DNA of 64,000 nt from Campylorhamphus procurvoides (GCA_013396655.1 WBMV01005958.1:124001-188000); one strand, 5' to 3'; shown: positions 23,799 through 38,079, counted from the first letter of the stretch. The notes: a model not told the origin generated them from the letters alone. A program made the numbers and translations.

Positions 23799-26700
23799 CA
23801 ATTGCAATAGACCTGTGTAAAGGGGAAAACAAATACCAGATTAAAACGATCCTGTTGACTCAACCAGCTGACTGAAGCACTCTGAACTTTAAGGCTATTC
23901 CATCTGAACAAATTTTGGAGCTGAGTGAGGTGCATGATGTGGCACAGTGCTGGCTTTGAGACAATCACAGCTTCATTTGTGACAGCCTCAGTCAGCCCCC
24001 TGCAGTGGAAACACCAGCCCCAGGTGGGATCTGTGGCCTTCACCTGCTTTCCAAGGTTTTCTCAGCTGGCAGAAGAGTTGGTGACACAACCAGCATGTGG
24101 GACAGGACTCTTCCCTGGGAGATCACTGCAGGTATGAGGAACTGAGAAGGGAATGCATGTGAAAATGAGGTGAGGTTTAGGTACTTGCCTTAAAGTTTGT
24201 TGAAGCTCTGCAGAAGTGTCTCTGGAAATCAGCAGCCAGTGTTCTGCAGCTGGTTTGTGCATGGCTGCTCTGTCTTGCAGTGTGATGTGTAAAGCAGGTG
24301 ATTTAATGAAACAATTTGCTCTTCAGCTGTAGGAAATTGCACAGATTTAACACTGGTAGAAGGCAGCAGCTTGGCACAGCAGCTGGCTAATGAAGTCCTT
24401 TGTTATTTTGGGGTGGGTTGTTTGGTTTTTTTCCCCCAAAGCAGCAGTGGGGCAGCTCAGTGTGTTGGCTGGCAGCAGGGCTGGAGCTGATGGGGAGGTT
24501 CCTGAGGGCTTTTCCCTGGATGGGCAGCCAGGACCAACAGAGCATTTTGGGTTCCAGCAGTGCTACGTGCACCTGGCATGCTCTGAGCTGTGTGGTGCAG
24601 GCTGGGGATGAGGTCTTCTAATCCCCTCTTTGCTACTAGGCCTGTTACACCTGCAAGAATGAGCCTGGTCTCCTGGAAGGTTTAACCCGTGTTGAAGTCA
24701 CCCCAGGAGACTCCTGTGTTTGAAGGTGCTCTGCAAATCTCATAATGATCCTGCCGTGCCGTGCTTGATCTCTTTCTGAAGTGACACTTTCGAGGCTCCG
24801 TTCTAAAAATACATTCCCAGTTTTGCAATATAAATCTATCATCATGACTACAGCTACTCACACGCTGTCTTTCAGCCTGGATTAGGCCTGGTTGCTGTTG
24901 GATTAGACCACATTTCCTGGCTCTAGTCTTGGCTCATCCCTTTTCTGTAAAAACGCTGGCAAAGCTCATCTATTTTTAATTGTAGCACTTGGCTTTAACA
25001 TAAGGGCTGTGATCATCCTAGAAAAGCAGTTTCTAAGGCTCTTTTGTGGCTGCAGGAGATCACTCAAACAAGCTCTGTTGTGCATCCTGTGAAGATGATC
25101 TGGGAAAGCATCTCTGCAGGAGCTGTGATGGCTCCTGGGATGTGGGTCAGGGGCTCTTTGACAGGTGTGGCCTCTGCAGGGGCAGCAGCAGGAGCTGAGG
25201 ACCCTGTTTTCTGACAGAGAACAGCACTGTGTCGCTGTGCTTATAGAGCAGTATCCCATGGTAACGTAGCTGGTGGCACAAACCGAGCCAGGGAAACACC
25301 GATGGGTGCACAAGGAGCAGGCAGCTCCCTCAGCTCTGCTGGGTGCCACTCCTTGTTGCTCTGGTGCCGTTTCCATCCTGAAAGCAAAAAGGGGGGCAGA
25401 TTTAAAGAGCAGAAAAACTGGGCTGTTAATCCCTCGAGCCTCAGGTGCCTCTGTGAGGGCAGCCATCCCAAACGCAGCCTGCAGCAGTGCTGATGGCTTG
25501 GGACATGCCCGAGCCTGGGCATCGTTGCAGCATTAGGGAATGGCATTAGCTGGAAGCCCCGGTGCCTGAATCATTCCTGCCTTGGACCCCCTGTGAGCTG
25601 CTGCCCATCCTCCTGCTGCCTTCCAGCCCTGGCAGAGACACTCCATTCTGCAGGCAACTGTGGAAGCAGGTCCTATTCCCCTTGCCTGGCACAAGCCTGT
25701 GTGGGATCAGGTAAGGCATCACCTGGGGCTGCATCCCCCGAGGCTGAGCTCAAGGGAAGATGAGTAACCCGAGGCAAAATGCCAGCTCTGGCAGTTCAGC
25801 TTGCTGCCCACTCCATGCCACTCTCGGCTTTGCTGCTATTGTGCCCAACTCTCTCCATTCTTGTCCTACCGCCCCTCTTGCAGGGCTGGCAGAAGGGAAT
25901 GGGAACTGGCATCAAAGTCACCCTGTTTGCTGGCCTGTGCTGTGTGCCTGGCTCTGCTGGCCAGGATGTCTTTGTGGCAGCAGCAAAGGAACCAGCAGGT
26001 AATGGGTTCTGCTGTTGTTGCCATGTGGGGGCTGAGATAACTCACAGGGATGCAAATGACCTTAAAATCAACTCGAGAAGGCCTTTCCTACTGTCAGAAG
26101 CAACTCCTTTGTAACTTGGCAATGCCTGCGACGTTGTGATGTTTTTATTTTGAATACTTTTGCTGATTTGGTGTTGCTAAACAGCTCTGAGGCAGGAGTA
26201 AATTATTAATCTGTTCTGACTTCCTTCCTCTGCCTTGTCTACGCATGTAATACCAGTTCTGTACTGAGATCTGCTGCCTTTCAGAAATACAATGGGAGTG
26301 GAGTCTCTGGGAGTTAAAGTCATGCCAGGATCTGTCTATTTTGCCCTGTTATAGTGGAAAGGTCTTATGAAAAGGCTTCCCCTCCACAGCCTTTGTACAG
26401 TGCACACTGGATTCCTGAGGATTCCCCCAGAGTACCACGTGAAGCGTGAATGGCACAGAGGGAGGAGGGAGGAAATGAGATGGAAGTGCAGTATACAGTC
26501 AATTCACTCAGTGGGAAAAACTTCCTTAGGTGTATTTTTCTTTACTACCCACTCCCAAAATTGCCTCCTTGTTTATATCCCATTGTCTTGGCCCTTATAT
26601 TTGTTTCTGCTTCAACACCCTGCCCCTCCTCCCAAGCAAAAATTAAATCAAATTCACTTTTCTCTGCAAATATCTTATCTGAAAGTTTCTCCGTCATGTT

Positions 26701-28854
26701 TGCTGTGGTTATGTCTTTTTCCTCAAGTGTTTCTATTGAAATATGTGGCTTTTAGTGAATTAAACCCTGTTGACTGGACTCAGGCCCTGCAAAATGTATT
26801 TTGAGGGGTTTTTGGTCATCTAGTCTTCAGCCCAGATAGGGTTCCCTTCTGTCTGTCCTGGAAAATGCGGGAAACGTGAGCTGGTCAAGGATAAGGAGAG
26901 AGCAATGGCTTTCCTGAGCAACAGCTCATGAAGGATGAGGTCAGGCTGTCCCTGCTTCTTTCCCTGCATCATGCTCAGGTCCCCAGCACCTCCCACTTCC
27001 CAGCCCTCTGACACCTGTAAAATCATTTTTTAATATAACCACCTTACAAAAGGGATCTACCCATGTTGTTCCCTTTGGCTGGATGAACACGAAGCCTTTA
27101 GTGCTTCCCTATCTACATCTCTCCACAATAATATTTTCAGCTGATCCCAGAAGATTTGAAACAAAACAAACGCATGCAGCGATATTCTAAACTTGCCTGG
27201 ATGCAAAGCTAAAAACTGCAGCTTGCTGTCATGTGCTGGATGAAAGGAATTGAGTCAACTCATCCTTTCCAAAAATCCCATGCATTTTTATTTTTTTTCT
27301 GTCGTGTGGGAGGAGGAGAGAATTAGTTATTCAGTGGAACAAGGACAATTAAAAGCAAATGCAGCTCCCAGCAATGCCATCATCTGTTCAGTTAGCCCTG
27401 AGCAACACGGAGGCAGAGCCTGGCTTTTTAATTGGCCTCCTTCCTCTCTTTGGCCTGTGCTTCCCATTGGCACAGTGGCTGGCACTTTCCAAAGTCTCTG
27501 CAGGACTGTGATGCAGCTGTGCCCACTTTAGTTCTGCCTGGACCATCACCTGAGTGGTGCCTTCAAAGGGGATGAAAGGCTCCAGACTGTGGTGGTTGGA
27601 GAGGTCTGGGTCTCACCTGCCCAGCCTGTGTTGCCCTGTACTGGGGACATGGCCATGGCTGCTACCACGGGGTGAGCTTGTGGTGTCACCCTTCACCAGT
27701 GCTGGAGGATAAACGTTGCCTGAGATGGGTCACAGGGAGATTTGGGCACCTCTCCCACCTCCTGCCCCTTCCCACAGCCTGTGGTCACAGCAGCCAGCAG
27801 AGCAAAGCTGCCAGAGACTCAGGTCATTTAAGCAGCCCTTGCTTCCCTCTGAAGGGGAGCTGAATCAATCAGCAGGTCTTTAAATACCACATAACCACGC
27901 AGGGCATGGATATTTAATGCCTTTTCACTTATTCTCGTCAAAAGTGGATGCAGAGCAGCTTTCCAGGGTGAGCAGTGCCAGAGCCTCAGCTCCACCACCG
28001 CTCCGGGGCTTTTCAGTGTTACTCAGCACTTTTGCCAGCGTCGCTCTTTATCGCTTGAAAATCTCACTCCACCTGTTCTGGGGCAGGAGGAGCAGAAGGT
28101 GTGTTCAAGCACCTTTGGGGGATGATGAATCATGCTCGTGGCAAACCCTTTGACAGCTGCCTGCCAGGGAAGCCAGGGCTGGAGCAGGGGCCAGTGCCTC
28201 TGCAAAAGTGGGGCTTGCCTAAAAGCCCTGCCAGCCCTAAAGTAAAAAAACCTCCAGTCCCCCCTGTCCCTACACCAGTATTGCCAAATGCACATTATTT
28301 ATATGGTGGAGTGTTTTTCATACTGTGGAGGCCTGGGGTTAGTGTTCCTCACAACAGCATAAATGTATTTATAGACCATGTGTGTCTGCATTTTGTTATA
28401 CTTTTAACTTTATAGGCTAATGGTTAATAAAGCCAGGGTCTATTTATGCTTCTGCAGCAAAAAATGTGTTGAATAGTATCACGCAAGAGGCTTGGGCTCT
28501 GCTGGTGCCAAACAATCTTTCACACTGTAATTTAGGGGCTAATTCACAGTATCAGATGGATAAAGGTGGTATGTCAGAGGTGGCCTTCCCCAGCATAGAG
28601 CAGAGGAAGGGAAGAGCAGCTAGAGGAGACCTCAGGATGATATTTAACCCACCTTTGCTCTTGATACTCAAAACATCAGTGTATCTCAAATTTCCCTACT
28701 ATTTCAAATTAAAAACCAAACCAAAACAACCACCACTAAGAGCTTCCAAGTTGCATCAAGCAATTTTTCTACAAGTTTTAGATGCAAGTTTCTTTGCATC
28801 AGCTGATTTAAAGGCATATTGCTCATAATGTAACCACAGATCCATAGACAGTCC

Positions 28855-29240
28855 TCTCTTTCATTAGTCTGCCCACGGCAAGGTCAGTTCTACCCAAATG
28901 TTGCTTCTGAGGACTCAACTCACTTATTCTTTCAAAATCTGCAGTAATGGAGACTCCACAACCTCTCCAGGCAGCCTGGTCCTTGGTTCAGCCATCCACT
29001 TAGTGAAAAATGGCTCCTCTTCCTGAATCTAAAGCCCCCCAAAAGGACATCTTTAGCATGTTATTCATTGCTCCCACCGAGAGCACATGGAGACCATACC
29101 AGCATTTGACATAGTTAAGGCTCTCAGCATGCCTCTCTCAGCCTGTTCTTCTCCTTGCTGAAGCAGTCCTTTTGATCTTTCTTCATAAGTTGTGTTTGCC
29201 AGACTGACAGGTTCTCGCTTCTGTCTCCTGAACTCTGTCC
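28855..29240 (-). repeat. CR1 LINE fragment
   Basis: The + strand shows the reverse-complement CR1 blocks GGAGACTCCACAACCTCTCC, GGCAGCCTGGTCC, TTAGTGAAAAATGGCTCCTC and CTCTCAGCCTGTTCTTCTCC in the expected order. It is strongly diverged. The right edge is uncertain because related sequence may run to about 29340. Confidence 0.75.
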
Positions 29241-32200
29241 TCAGCTTTGCCTCATCCTCCCTGAGGCCCCTGCACTCGCTGAGTGGAGAGAGAAGGTCCC
29301 TGCCTATGTCCCTTCAAAGACTTCCCCACCTCCTCCACTGAGGAAAAATACCCTGATGATTCTGTTTCAGAACGTTTTTGTCCACAGAGAAGCATTTCAG
29401 TTCTGCGTGCCTGAGCCACTACCATTCAGCAGCTTGGATCTTCTGCAGAGGTTTGAACCACGAGGTGAGGGGGATGATCCACACCGAAACAACCCTGTGC
29501 AAGCAAATATTAATGCTGCTGCACCCCTGGGATGGGGGTAGAACAGATTTCATCCTGAAAAACATGATGGAGAGACTCAAGAGGGCTTCAGTGCTTCTTC
29601 TGAAGGGCTTTCAATTTACACTCTTTGTGGGACAGATCCTGCTTTAGGGTCAGCCCTACACAGACCATCTTCCCTGCAAAACCAACTTGTTAATGAACCA
29701 AGACAGAACTCATATCTAAAGTAAACCAAGGAGCAAGTTGGGACCAAATATTTACCTGCAGTTTGGGGTTTGTTTTGTTAGAGAAAAAGAAAAGACTCAA
29801 AGCAAAAGCTTTTGTGTTCCAAGCCCTTCTACAGAGTTTGGAAATAAAAGAGCAGCTTCCTGCAAAAAGTATGTCTTATTGATCGGTACACCTTCCCCTG
29901 CGTGACACTGAATGAACTTGTCCAACAAATAGACATGGAACAAAAAAAAAAGGGAGGAAAGGTGCCTAACAGGCCTTAAACCTCTGATATTCAATTTATT
30001 AAACTTTAATGATGAGCTATTAATAATGAATGCAGCCAGGAAGATAGGAGAACAGCATCAGAATGGCCTTGAGATTCCTAGTTAGCTGGGTTTCTCTAGA
30101 GCTGGGAAAGAAGAGGGCAGCTTTCAAAGGATGAGAAGGCTCCTGGGAGGGACAGCTGGAAGCAGCAGGCTCTGTGGGCTGGGTAGACTGTTGGAAGAGT
30201 GTTTTAAGTGTTTCTTTCATTAAAAGCTGAACTGGGGGTGAGTTGCGTGCACGTCTTGTAAGGAGAAGATGCTCGTGAATTCCAAGACCTTGAGTGCCGT
30301 GTAGGGAATTGGGGTCATTTCCTCGCTGACGGTGATTTCCTGTGTGAAAATTAACTGTCTCCCTGTGACTCCCACCCCATATGGTATGTGCCCAGAAATC
30401 CTACCCTTCAGCCCGATTTTGGGAGCTGATGTTCCCATGGCTGATGGGACAGACAGAGCTGGGGATGTGGTGAATGTCACACCCCAAGCATAAACAACTC
30501 GACTGCCTGTTCACCTCATAGTGATGCTGGCCAGGCTGTTTCCTTTGGTGGCTGCATTAGCCAGCACGACTCGAGTGAAGATGCAGCACATCTGTGACCT
30601 CTCTTTCCCAGTTGCCAGGCCAGCTCCCTTATCAAAGAGAGGAATGGAGTTGATTAGACACGGCCTGGTTTTGTAAGCCCATAGCAGTTGCTTTAAGGCT
30701 CATGAGGGTCTTTAATATTAATCAATGCTGTATTTGGCTGTCCCCCTAAATACTGATAATAGGTTCTCTGGTCCTGTGGGACCTCTTCTGTCTCCTGGAG
30801 TTTATAGTGTCACTCACTGACAACCATTTGATTAGTTTCTTGAAGGCTCTGTAGTAAATTTTACTTGGCCCTGCTGACTCTGGGCTCCTCTCAGCCCTCT
30901 TAACTGTTGTTTAAGCTGTTCTCTTCCTCATCTGGCCTGTATTTCCTGTCTCTGGTTCTTACTATGAAGCGTGTTAATAAGCATCTGGATGCCATTAACA
31001 TGTTTTGTGAGAACAGAAGCAGGATAAAAAGTAGAAATTGAAAGCAGAGCCTATGTAGAAGTAAATCTGTGTTCTTTTGTGTTTGCAGCAGGAGCAACCT
31101 CCCAGAAGAAGACATCTTTTGCATCTTTCTTGTGCTTGTGAAACAGACTGACTAATATCAGTCAAGTAGGTATAAAAACACAATTTGGACAAGGGAGTTG
31201 CCATCTAGTAACAAAAAATGCTTCCACGGGATCCAGGAGGTATTAGAAAGAGCTTGGCTCTGCTCATCTCAAAACACCCTGTCCCAGTAAGCATTCCTCT
31301 TCTGGCTCAGCAAGCAGGGAATAAAAAGAGGCAGGACAAAAGAGTGCTGATCACTTTTCTCCTTGCTTTTCAGGGCTGGGTGAATCCATAGAGCATATCT
31401 GAGCTCTTTTGAAAAGTCACCAGCAGATGAAGTAATTTGAGGCCTCACCCACACCAGTTTATTCAGCCAGCTGCGTAGGTCTCTTAACAGAGGTGCTTTT
31501 TAATGCAGCACGTCAAGCACTGAAAAATGTCACTTTGATTTTGACATACTCCCCACCAAGAATGAGGTATTTTCTGTTATGCATTGTTGTCAAGGTGAAG
31601 AAATGAATTAGTATGGATTTTTAATTACTTTGATGCTGAACTCTGATATAACTTGGGAGGGAAACATCATCCTAGATGATCAAAGAGGTGGTGCAAGAGC
31701 TGATCACCCTCTGGTGAGGGGCCAAGCTCTGCAAATGCAAGGAGGTGATTTCAGTGCTGTTTCTATCTCTTTGAATCAGTTGCTCGGTTCCTACGGAGGC
31801 TTCTGCTGGCAGGCAGCAGACACCAGGAGGCAAGAAGAGACACGAATTGTCTGCAGTCCAGGCACTCTTCATTTCTGGAAGTCTGGGGAAAGGCTGCCAT
31901 CTGCTGTCACGCCAAGCGGTTGCTGGAAATGCATTTGACCTAAATCAAAGCCCAGCGGCCACGCTGAAGCGTGATGAGCTCAGGGCCGCAGCAAGGGAAG
32001 ACAAGCAAACACGACCCGTGTGCTTAAAGACCTGGTGATGTTTTCCACACCGATTCCTCTCCTAATAATGGCTGCTACCTATCATGCCCTTAGAGGAAAG
32101 GAACTATCCCTGTGATCCCCATCTGCTTTAAACCCCGGAATTTCCAGTCAAGGTCCAAGACAGAGGACTGAGGCACCACTTGAGAAGCTGCCGGCTGGGT

Positions 32201-35200
32201 GAGCCTGCAGTGAGAGGACAGGGTGCTGCTTCCTCTGTTTAATCGAGGCACCCATGCCATTCTACAGCCTCTCAGTTGTAGAATTTTAAAATGCAGAAAG
32301 GAGTGTGTTTTTCCTCTTGGTGGCATGTGTGTGAGTGAACTTGGCCAGTGGCTGTACCCTCTACCCACAGATCTTGCAACCTAGAGCAGAGCAAAGTCTG
32401 AAATCATCTATAATTCCAAGCCTTTATCTCTGATCTTTAAAATAAAACCTGTACTGAACCCTGTGGTATCTAGAATCTAATTCTTATATCTGAAAGTCCC
32501 TATGATCCCAGCCCTGTTCCCTTGGTACCTTCTTTAGACATCACCAACTTGGTCTGCTTTTTCTGTACTTTTTTCTTCTTCTCATGCCACACCATGACTC
32601 ACTTTGAAACTGCACATTTTGACACACAAGTCGTCTCTGAAACAAGAGCTTTTTGCCTGAGGTCCTGCTTATACCAGATTGTTTCCCATTATACTTTCCT
32701 GAAAGCTTCCCACTAGAATCCCTTCTTTTGTAATGTTGGGGTGCCAGAGTCCAGATTCAAAGGGAGCACTGCACATAACAAAGCTAGCCTGGAAAGCTGA
32801 CAGAAAAAAAAGCCAGAGCCCCTGATGACTCAGGTATTAATGCACTCCATCAGAATAAACTGCTACATGATAAATTGGGCTCACTCCAGATACAGAAGAA
32901 AGAGCTTTTAATTTTACGCAGGCTCTTTATGGAGATGGAGAAAATCAAGAAAAAACCATGTGAAATGCAGTCTCATCTGCAGCATGTCTAACAGGCTGAG
33001 GAATGACTTAGAGCCAGGAGAAGTTCTGCTACCAGTGCAGACATGGAGGAACACATGCCAGAGCACTCAGGAGCAACAAGACAAACTTGGCATTGCAGTT
33101 TTATAGGTTGTCCTTATGTTGAATCTATTAAGAAACTGTCCCAGAAAGAGCCATGTCAGATGATGGCCCATGATGGCAGAGGTAAGCCAGTCATGTCTTC
33201 TCTAAATAGGCCTGATCCTGAGCTCTAATAGTTAGCATTTGGTTGACATTATAAAAATAATTTTCAAAATTGTCATCTGTGTTAATTTTGAGAGCCAGTA
33301 ATGTTGCCCTATAAAACTGCCATCCCACTCTGCTTTTTCCTAAGCTCCTGCCTTCAAAGGTTTCTCGTGGCCTTGAGCACCACGCTCCACTTACACAAGG
33401 CATGGAAATATCTTCCCTGCTCTTGGCATGAAAAATTCAGTCTTAATATCACTTCACATCACTTACGACAAGAAGCGCAGAAACTCTCCATCTGCTTTCT
33501 CTGCAGTATTCATTATTTTACATATTTCTTTTATATCCCTTGCCTCCTTCAAGGAGAGCTTTTCCTTGAAGTTTGGTTGTTCCTATCATTGTTTAATGCT
33601 GCTCTTTTAGAGACAAGATTACCCACTACCCTCCTGGTTCCTGGGGGACCTGCCCTCTAATTACATTTAATCACTCTTTTCCCTCCTATTCCCTATGGAT
33701 CACAGTACTTTCCTATTTTTTTTCCTGCAGTACAAGCTGAACAATGCTTTTCCATGGAAGTTTCTGAAAGATAGAGGTACCAGGACCCTGTAAAACATGA
33801 GAGCATCCCAAGAAGGGAGCCCAGATATTCCCAGGGATAACCCAGCTTCTACAATAGTTGGCTGCTAGTTCTGTCACTGAGCAGTAATGAGCATTTCCTT
33901 ACTTTTTATTGTCTCTTGCCCTCCCTCATATCTGGGAAAACATCAAACTACTTTGCTCTTTTTAGTGTTTATTTTCCACAGCACAAAACCCACTGTTTCC
34001 CATTTCCTTTCCAGGAAGACTCCGCATAAGGCTCCTGAACCGGCGTGAGTGTAGGAAAATACCCTGTCGTGTTTCTGTTGTTTTGCAAGACTGTGCCAAT
34101 TTAACTCATATTGCTGAAAAAGTAGTGGTAGAAAAATTTTCCTGGCTAGAACTACTTGGGATGGGGCTTTTTCCCTCGGAGACTCTTTGCAGGAGCATGT
34201 CCCACATGCCCAGGCGTGTTTGTTGGTTTATGTCACCTGGGCACTGTGGCGCTGGCAGTGCTGAGTCACGGCTGTCCTGCAAAGCTGACGTGGCCCTTGG
34301 CAATCACTGGGAAGCAGAGATAGCTGGAATGCCACCATAAAAGCAGACTTCATGGACAGAAGCAGTGCTTGGAGAGGCAGATTGACAACACATCAAGTGA
34401 ACTATGGCTTGCTGACTCAAAATTTCCTCACCAACTCTGCTTGGTAAGGCAGTGACTGTTCTTACCCGCAGCACATTCAGACCACAGTTCACAAGCCCAG
34501 CCATTCCACGAGCCTTGGGGAGGTTTTTTACACTTTAAACACCAGTCTTTCTTCTCAAAGTCCCTAGGAATCACCCACTGAGCATCCCACCATCTGGAGG
34601 GGAGGAGATATCTCAGGCTGGACTAGTGTTGTCACTGCCACCACAGGGTTTAGCCAAAAGGTGACAGTCAGAAAAGCAAGCAGCAGGAGGTAACTGCATG
34701 GCTGTCATCCTTTCCTTCTGATCCACAAATATGATGCAACATTAGTTTATTTTTCCCAAGGGGAACAGAGGGCTTTGCTGTTAATATAAAATGCAGCAGA
34801 ACAGTAACAACATTCAAGTCAGAGATAACATCAATGAAGCATAAGGTAGAAAATCAGTTTGTTATTTTCACTGTGTGAGCAGATAACAAGACTCCTTTTA
34901 TTGCAACTCGAAAATATTAAAGGTCATGGGAGGGCGCATGGCTGAAAGGTCATTTCGAGGGTATGGTTTTCCCCTGTGTCTCTGACACAATTAATGACTG
35001 GATTTGAATGTACCTTTGTAGTGCAAGAGAAATACAGACCTGAGGTTTTCAGCCAGATCAGGGCTTCCTGGGCAAATGTCAACTTCAGGGCTAAGTATCT
35101 ATGTAAGTATCTGCAGCTCTACATAAAGGTCATTTCATGCTAAGCCACTGATGCAAAATTTCTTTTTAGAGCTGCTCTGAGCAATTGACTGAGATAAACC

Positions 35201-36061
35201 CTGCAGGGTATCTCCCTGGCTCAGTGAAGATGCTTCAAGATCAGTGATGTGAACCTCACCAGCTGAGCTCTGAGGTCACTCCTGCAGAGCTGGACTTGGC
35301 TCTGGCTCCGTTTGCTGACCAAGACCAAGCACACTGCAGCAGCAAATGGATCAGCCCATGATTCATACAAGGGACACATGGGAAATGGCATCCATGCTGC
35401 AGGATTGGCCTTCAGCCTCAGACTGACCCATAGGGCTGGAAAGGGGAAACTTGGTTTACCACAAAGGCCGTGGGAAGGGCTTTCCCTTCAAAACCTATGT
35501 CAGTACTTAATAATCACCCACAGCTGCTTCTCTGCTGGGGATTCCCTTTCTTTTTGCCTCTCCCTTCCTTTCCCCTCCCATTTGTCTCTTTGCTAGTGGA
35601 AAGTGGTTATGCAGATACTCCCAGGTCCAAGTCCAGAAAGTCAGACTACAGCAAGCAAACAATGAACATGATTTGAGCAAATTCAAACTTTCCAACTCAC
35701 TTGAGAGTGGTTGCAGGAGCCACGGAGATACTCCCAGCCAGCTGGCAGCAGTACTGAGGCAGGGAGGCAGGAATGCCATCCAGTGCTATCCTCAAACCAC
35801 ATGGCTGAGGACATTCGTCTGGGACAACAGTAACATAAAGCAGAACCACAGTGAGGACACGGACAGCACCACCTCACTCCTCCTCTCCCACAGCCTCTTT
35901 GATTTCCTTGACTTTATTCACATGACTAAGTTCTGCAAACTCAGTCTTTCTGCAGCCTGGATCGATCAGTTTTATGTTATGTTCATGATCTCTCACTTTA
36001 TTGCTGTTGTGTCATGTTTTAGGGATTGGAAGACAGACAGACTCCAACTAATGTGACCTCC

Positions 36062-36101
36062 AAGGGGAAAAAAATAGGAAAAAAAAAGAAAAAGAAAAAA
36101 C
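36062..36101. repeat. A-rich low-complexity stretch
   Basis: About 40 bases of mostly A with scattered G and one T. It could be a decayed poly(A) tail or simple repeat; no adjoining retroelement body is recognisable. Confidence 0.6.
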
Positions 36102-37110
36102 TCAAACCACAGTGTTTTGCCCACAAGGAGTGTGTCAAATGCATGTCTGCAGTCTGAGCACAGCAGAGGCTGTAAGGCACAAAGAGATTTCTGCCAGGTA
36201 GTGGAAAATATGCTATGAAAATATTCTGAGTGACGTTTGCAGGTTGCTGGAGGGAAATTCCCACTGGCTGCCTAACAAGCATTTATTATTTGACATAGTT
36301 GATCTTTTTTTTGACTGCTTTTGCTGTTCCAGCTTCCAACAAAGGGTTTGAGCTGTGCTGAGCTGATAATACCTCTAGAAAGCCAAGGATGGAATTTTGA
36401 AGCATAAGAAGGTACATCTTTATTTTCTAAAGCTGGTCCACAAAAGGTATAAAGGATGTACATGGAGCAGTGGTGGTGATAACCACTGACACTGTAATAG
36501 TAATATTAAATTGGTCTTTTTTTCTGGTAGTGTCACATTTTCTGCTCTTTAAACTCATCTTTTTAGAGGGAAGTTGAGAAGACCCTGTGTCTCTCAAGCA
36601 CCTGATCTTGGCAACATTCATTTGGGGCTATCTGTTGACTCTGCAAAACAAATTGTACCCAACAGGCATCTGCCAACATCAACCACAGAGGAGCAAAACA
36701 ACATCCTCAGTCCAGTCTGTCTGGTGTCAGCACAGGGGCAGACACAAACACGACTTCAGTAAGCCACAAGCCCAGCCATGAACCCACGGATTTCCGCAGA
36801 CATCCACTTACACACCCCATGGCCACGTGCTCATGTGCTTCTGCCATTTAACACAACTGGAATTGCTGCTATTCATGCATCAGAGCCTCCCTGCATTTTG
36901 TTGAGTGCCACAGGACTACGGCTGAGAATTCAATTGTTGTCTAAGGCATGACCAGGCAAGAGGCTGCTAGTGATTAACTGGGACCTAACGTGGCTGTGTA
37001 TTTCAGGATCTTCTGCACCCTGATGAAGAATTATAAACATAAACCTGAGCAAGATTGACTGTGCAGCAGCACCTGTGGGGCCTCTCTTTCACCCTGGGGA
37101 TGGTGGTGTG

Positions 37111-37521
37111 GCCGTGGATGGCAGGTGGGGGCTCTCATTGGCTGTGGATCACTGGTGGGAGGTTTTACCAGCTGTGGATCATGGGTGGGAGCTCCCACCA
37201 GCCATGGATCACTGCTGGGAGCTCTCACTGGCCGTGGGTCATGGGTGGGGGGGTTTCACCAGCTGTGGATCACTAGTGGGGTCTCTCACCAGCCATGGAT
37301 CCCTGGTGTGGTCTCTCACCAGCCACGGATCCCTGGTGTGGTCTCTCACCAGCCGTGGATCATAGCTGGGATCTCTCACCAGCCATGGATCATAGCTGGG
37401 GTCTCTCACCAGCCATGGATCATATCTGGGGGTCTCTCACCAGCCGTGGATCCCTGGTGGGGTCTCTCACCACTCCTGGATCCCTGGTATGGTCTCTCAC
37501 CAGCCGTGGATCCCTGGTGGG
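37111..37521 (+). repeat. 30-bp minisatellite (VNTR), about 13.7 visible copies
   Basis: Tandem copies of a 30-base unit of the form CTCTCACCAGCCATGGATCC followed by CTGGTGTGGT. Units differ by substitutions and occasional single-base G insertions, and are more uniform toward the right. The array is cut by the assembly gap, so its true length is unknown. Because 30 is a multiple of three, several frames stay open with a 10-residue repeat; I take this as an artefact and not a protein. Confidence 0.95.
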
Positions 37522-37965
37522 NNNNNNNNNNNNNNNNNNNNNNNNNNNNNNNNNNNNNNNNNNNNNNNNNNNNNNNNNNNNNNNNNNNNNNNNNNNNNNN
37601 NNNNNNNNNNNNNNNNNNNNNNNNNNNNNNNNNNNNNNNNNNNNNNNNNNNNNNNNNNNNNNNNNNNNNNNNNNNNNNNNNNNNNNNNNNNNNNNNNNNN
37701 NNNNNNNNNNNNNNNNNNNNNNNNNNNNNNNNNNNNNNNNNNNNNNNNNNNNNNNNNNNNNNNNNNNNNNNNNNNNNNNNNNNNNNNNNNNNNNNNNNNN
37801 NNNNNNNNNNNNNNNNNNNNNNNNNNNNNNNNNNNNNNNNNNNNNNNNNNNNNNNNNNNNNNNNNNNNNNNNNNNNNNNNNNNNNNNNNNNNNNNNNNNN
37901 NNNNNNNNNNNNNNNNNNNNNNNNNNNNNNNNNNNNNNNNNNNNNNNNNNNNNNNNNNNNNNNNN
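37522..37965. other. Assembly gap (444 N)
   Basis: A run of undetermined bases inside or at the end of the minisatellite and just before a GC-rich promoter. It probably reflects tandem-repeat collapse or a GC-rich dropout. The true missing length may differ from 444. Confidence 0.98.
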
Positions 37966-38058
37966 CAGCTTCCCCCCTGTTCCTCTCAGTTTCCCCTAGT
38001 CCCCCCGTTTCTCCCGCTTTCCCCCCGTTCCTCCCAGTCTCCCCAGTCCCCCCCGCCT
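37966..38058 (-). repeat. C-rich/G-rich tract with G-quadruplex potential on the minus strand
   Basis: Almost pure pyrimidine on the + strand, with at least seven runs of three or more C separated by short TTCC/TCAG/AGT spacers. The minus strand therefore has many closely spaced G runs. It joins the assembly gap to the CpG-rich promoter segment. Confidence 0.7.
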
Positions 38059-38079
38059 CCCCGCGGGCGCTCGGTGCGG

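Larger units (their letters stand above)
22771..37080. other. PELI1-VPS54 intergenic region
   Basis: About 14 kb, richer in G+C than the introns on either side. It contains a CR1 fragment (28855-29240) and an A-rich run (36062-36101). I see no exon chain, RNA gene or recognisable protein in it. Open frames of 60-166 codons occur but have no similarity I recognise and no splice or start context that stands out. Some stretches, such as 27870-27970 and 30640-30760, look like candidate conserved noncoding elements only by their AT-rich, TF-site-like texture, which I cannot verify. Confidence 0.6.

Noticed and set aside
24966..25466. 166-codon minus-strand frame in the intergenic region
   Set aside because: It lies in GC-richer DNA where long frames are common. 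The composition is low-information (Cys/Ser/His-rich) and no domain is recognisable.
37111..37521. CRISPR-like array
   Set aside because: The units are contiguous with no unique spacers, and the DNA is vertebrate. It is a minisatellite.
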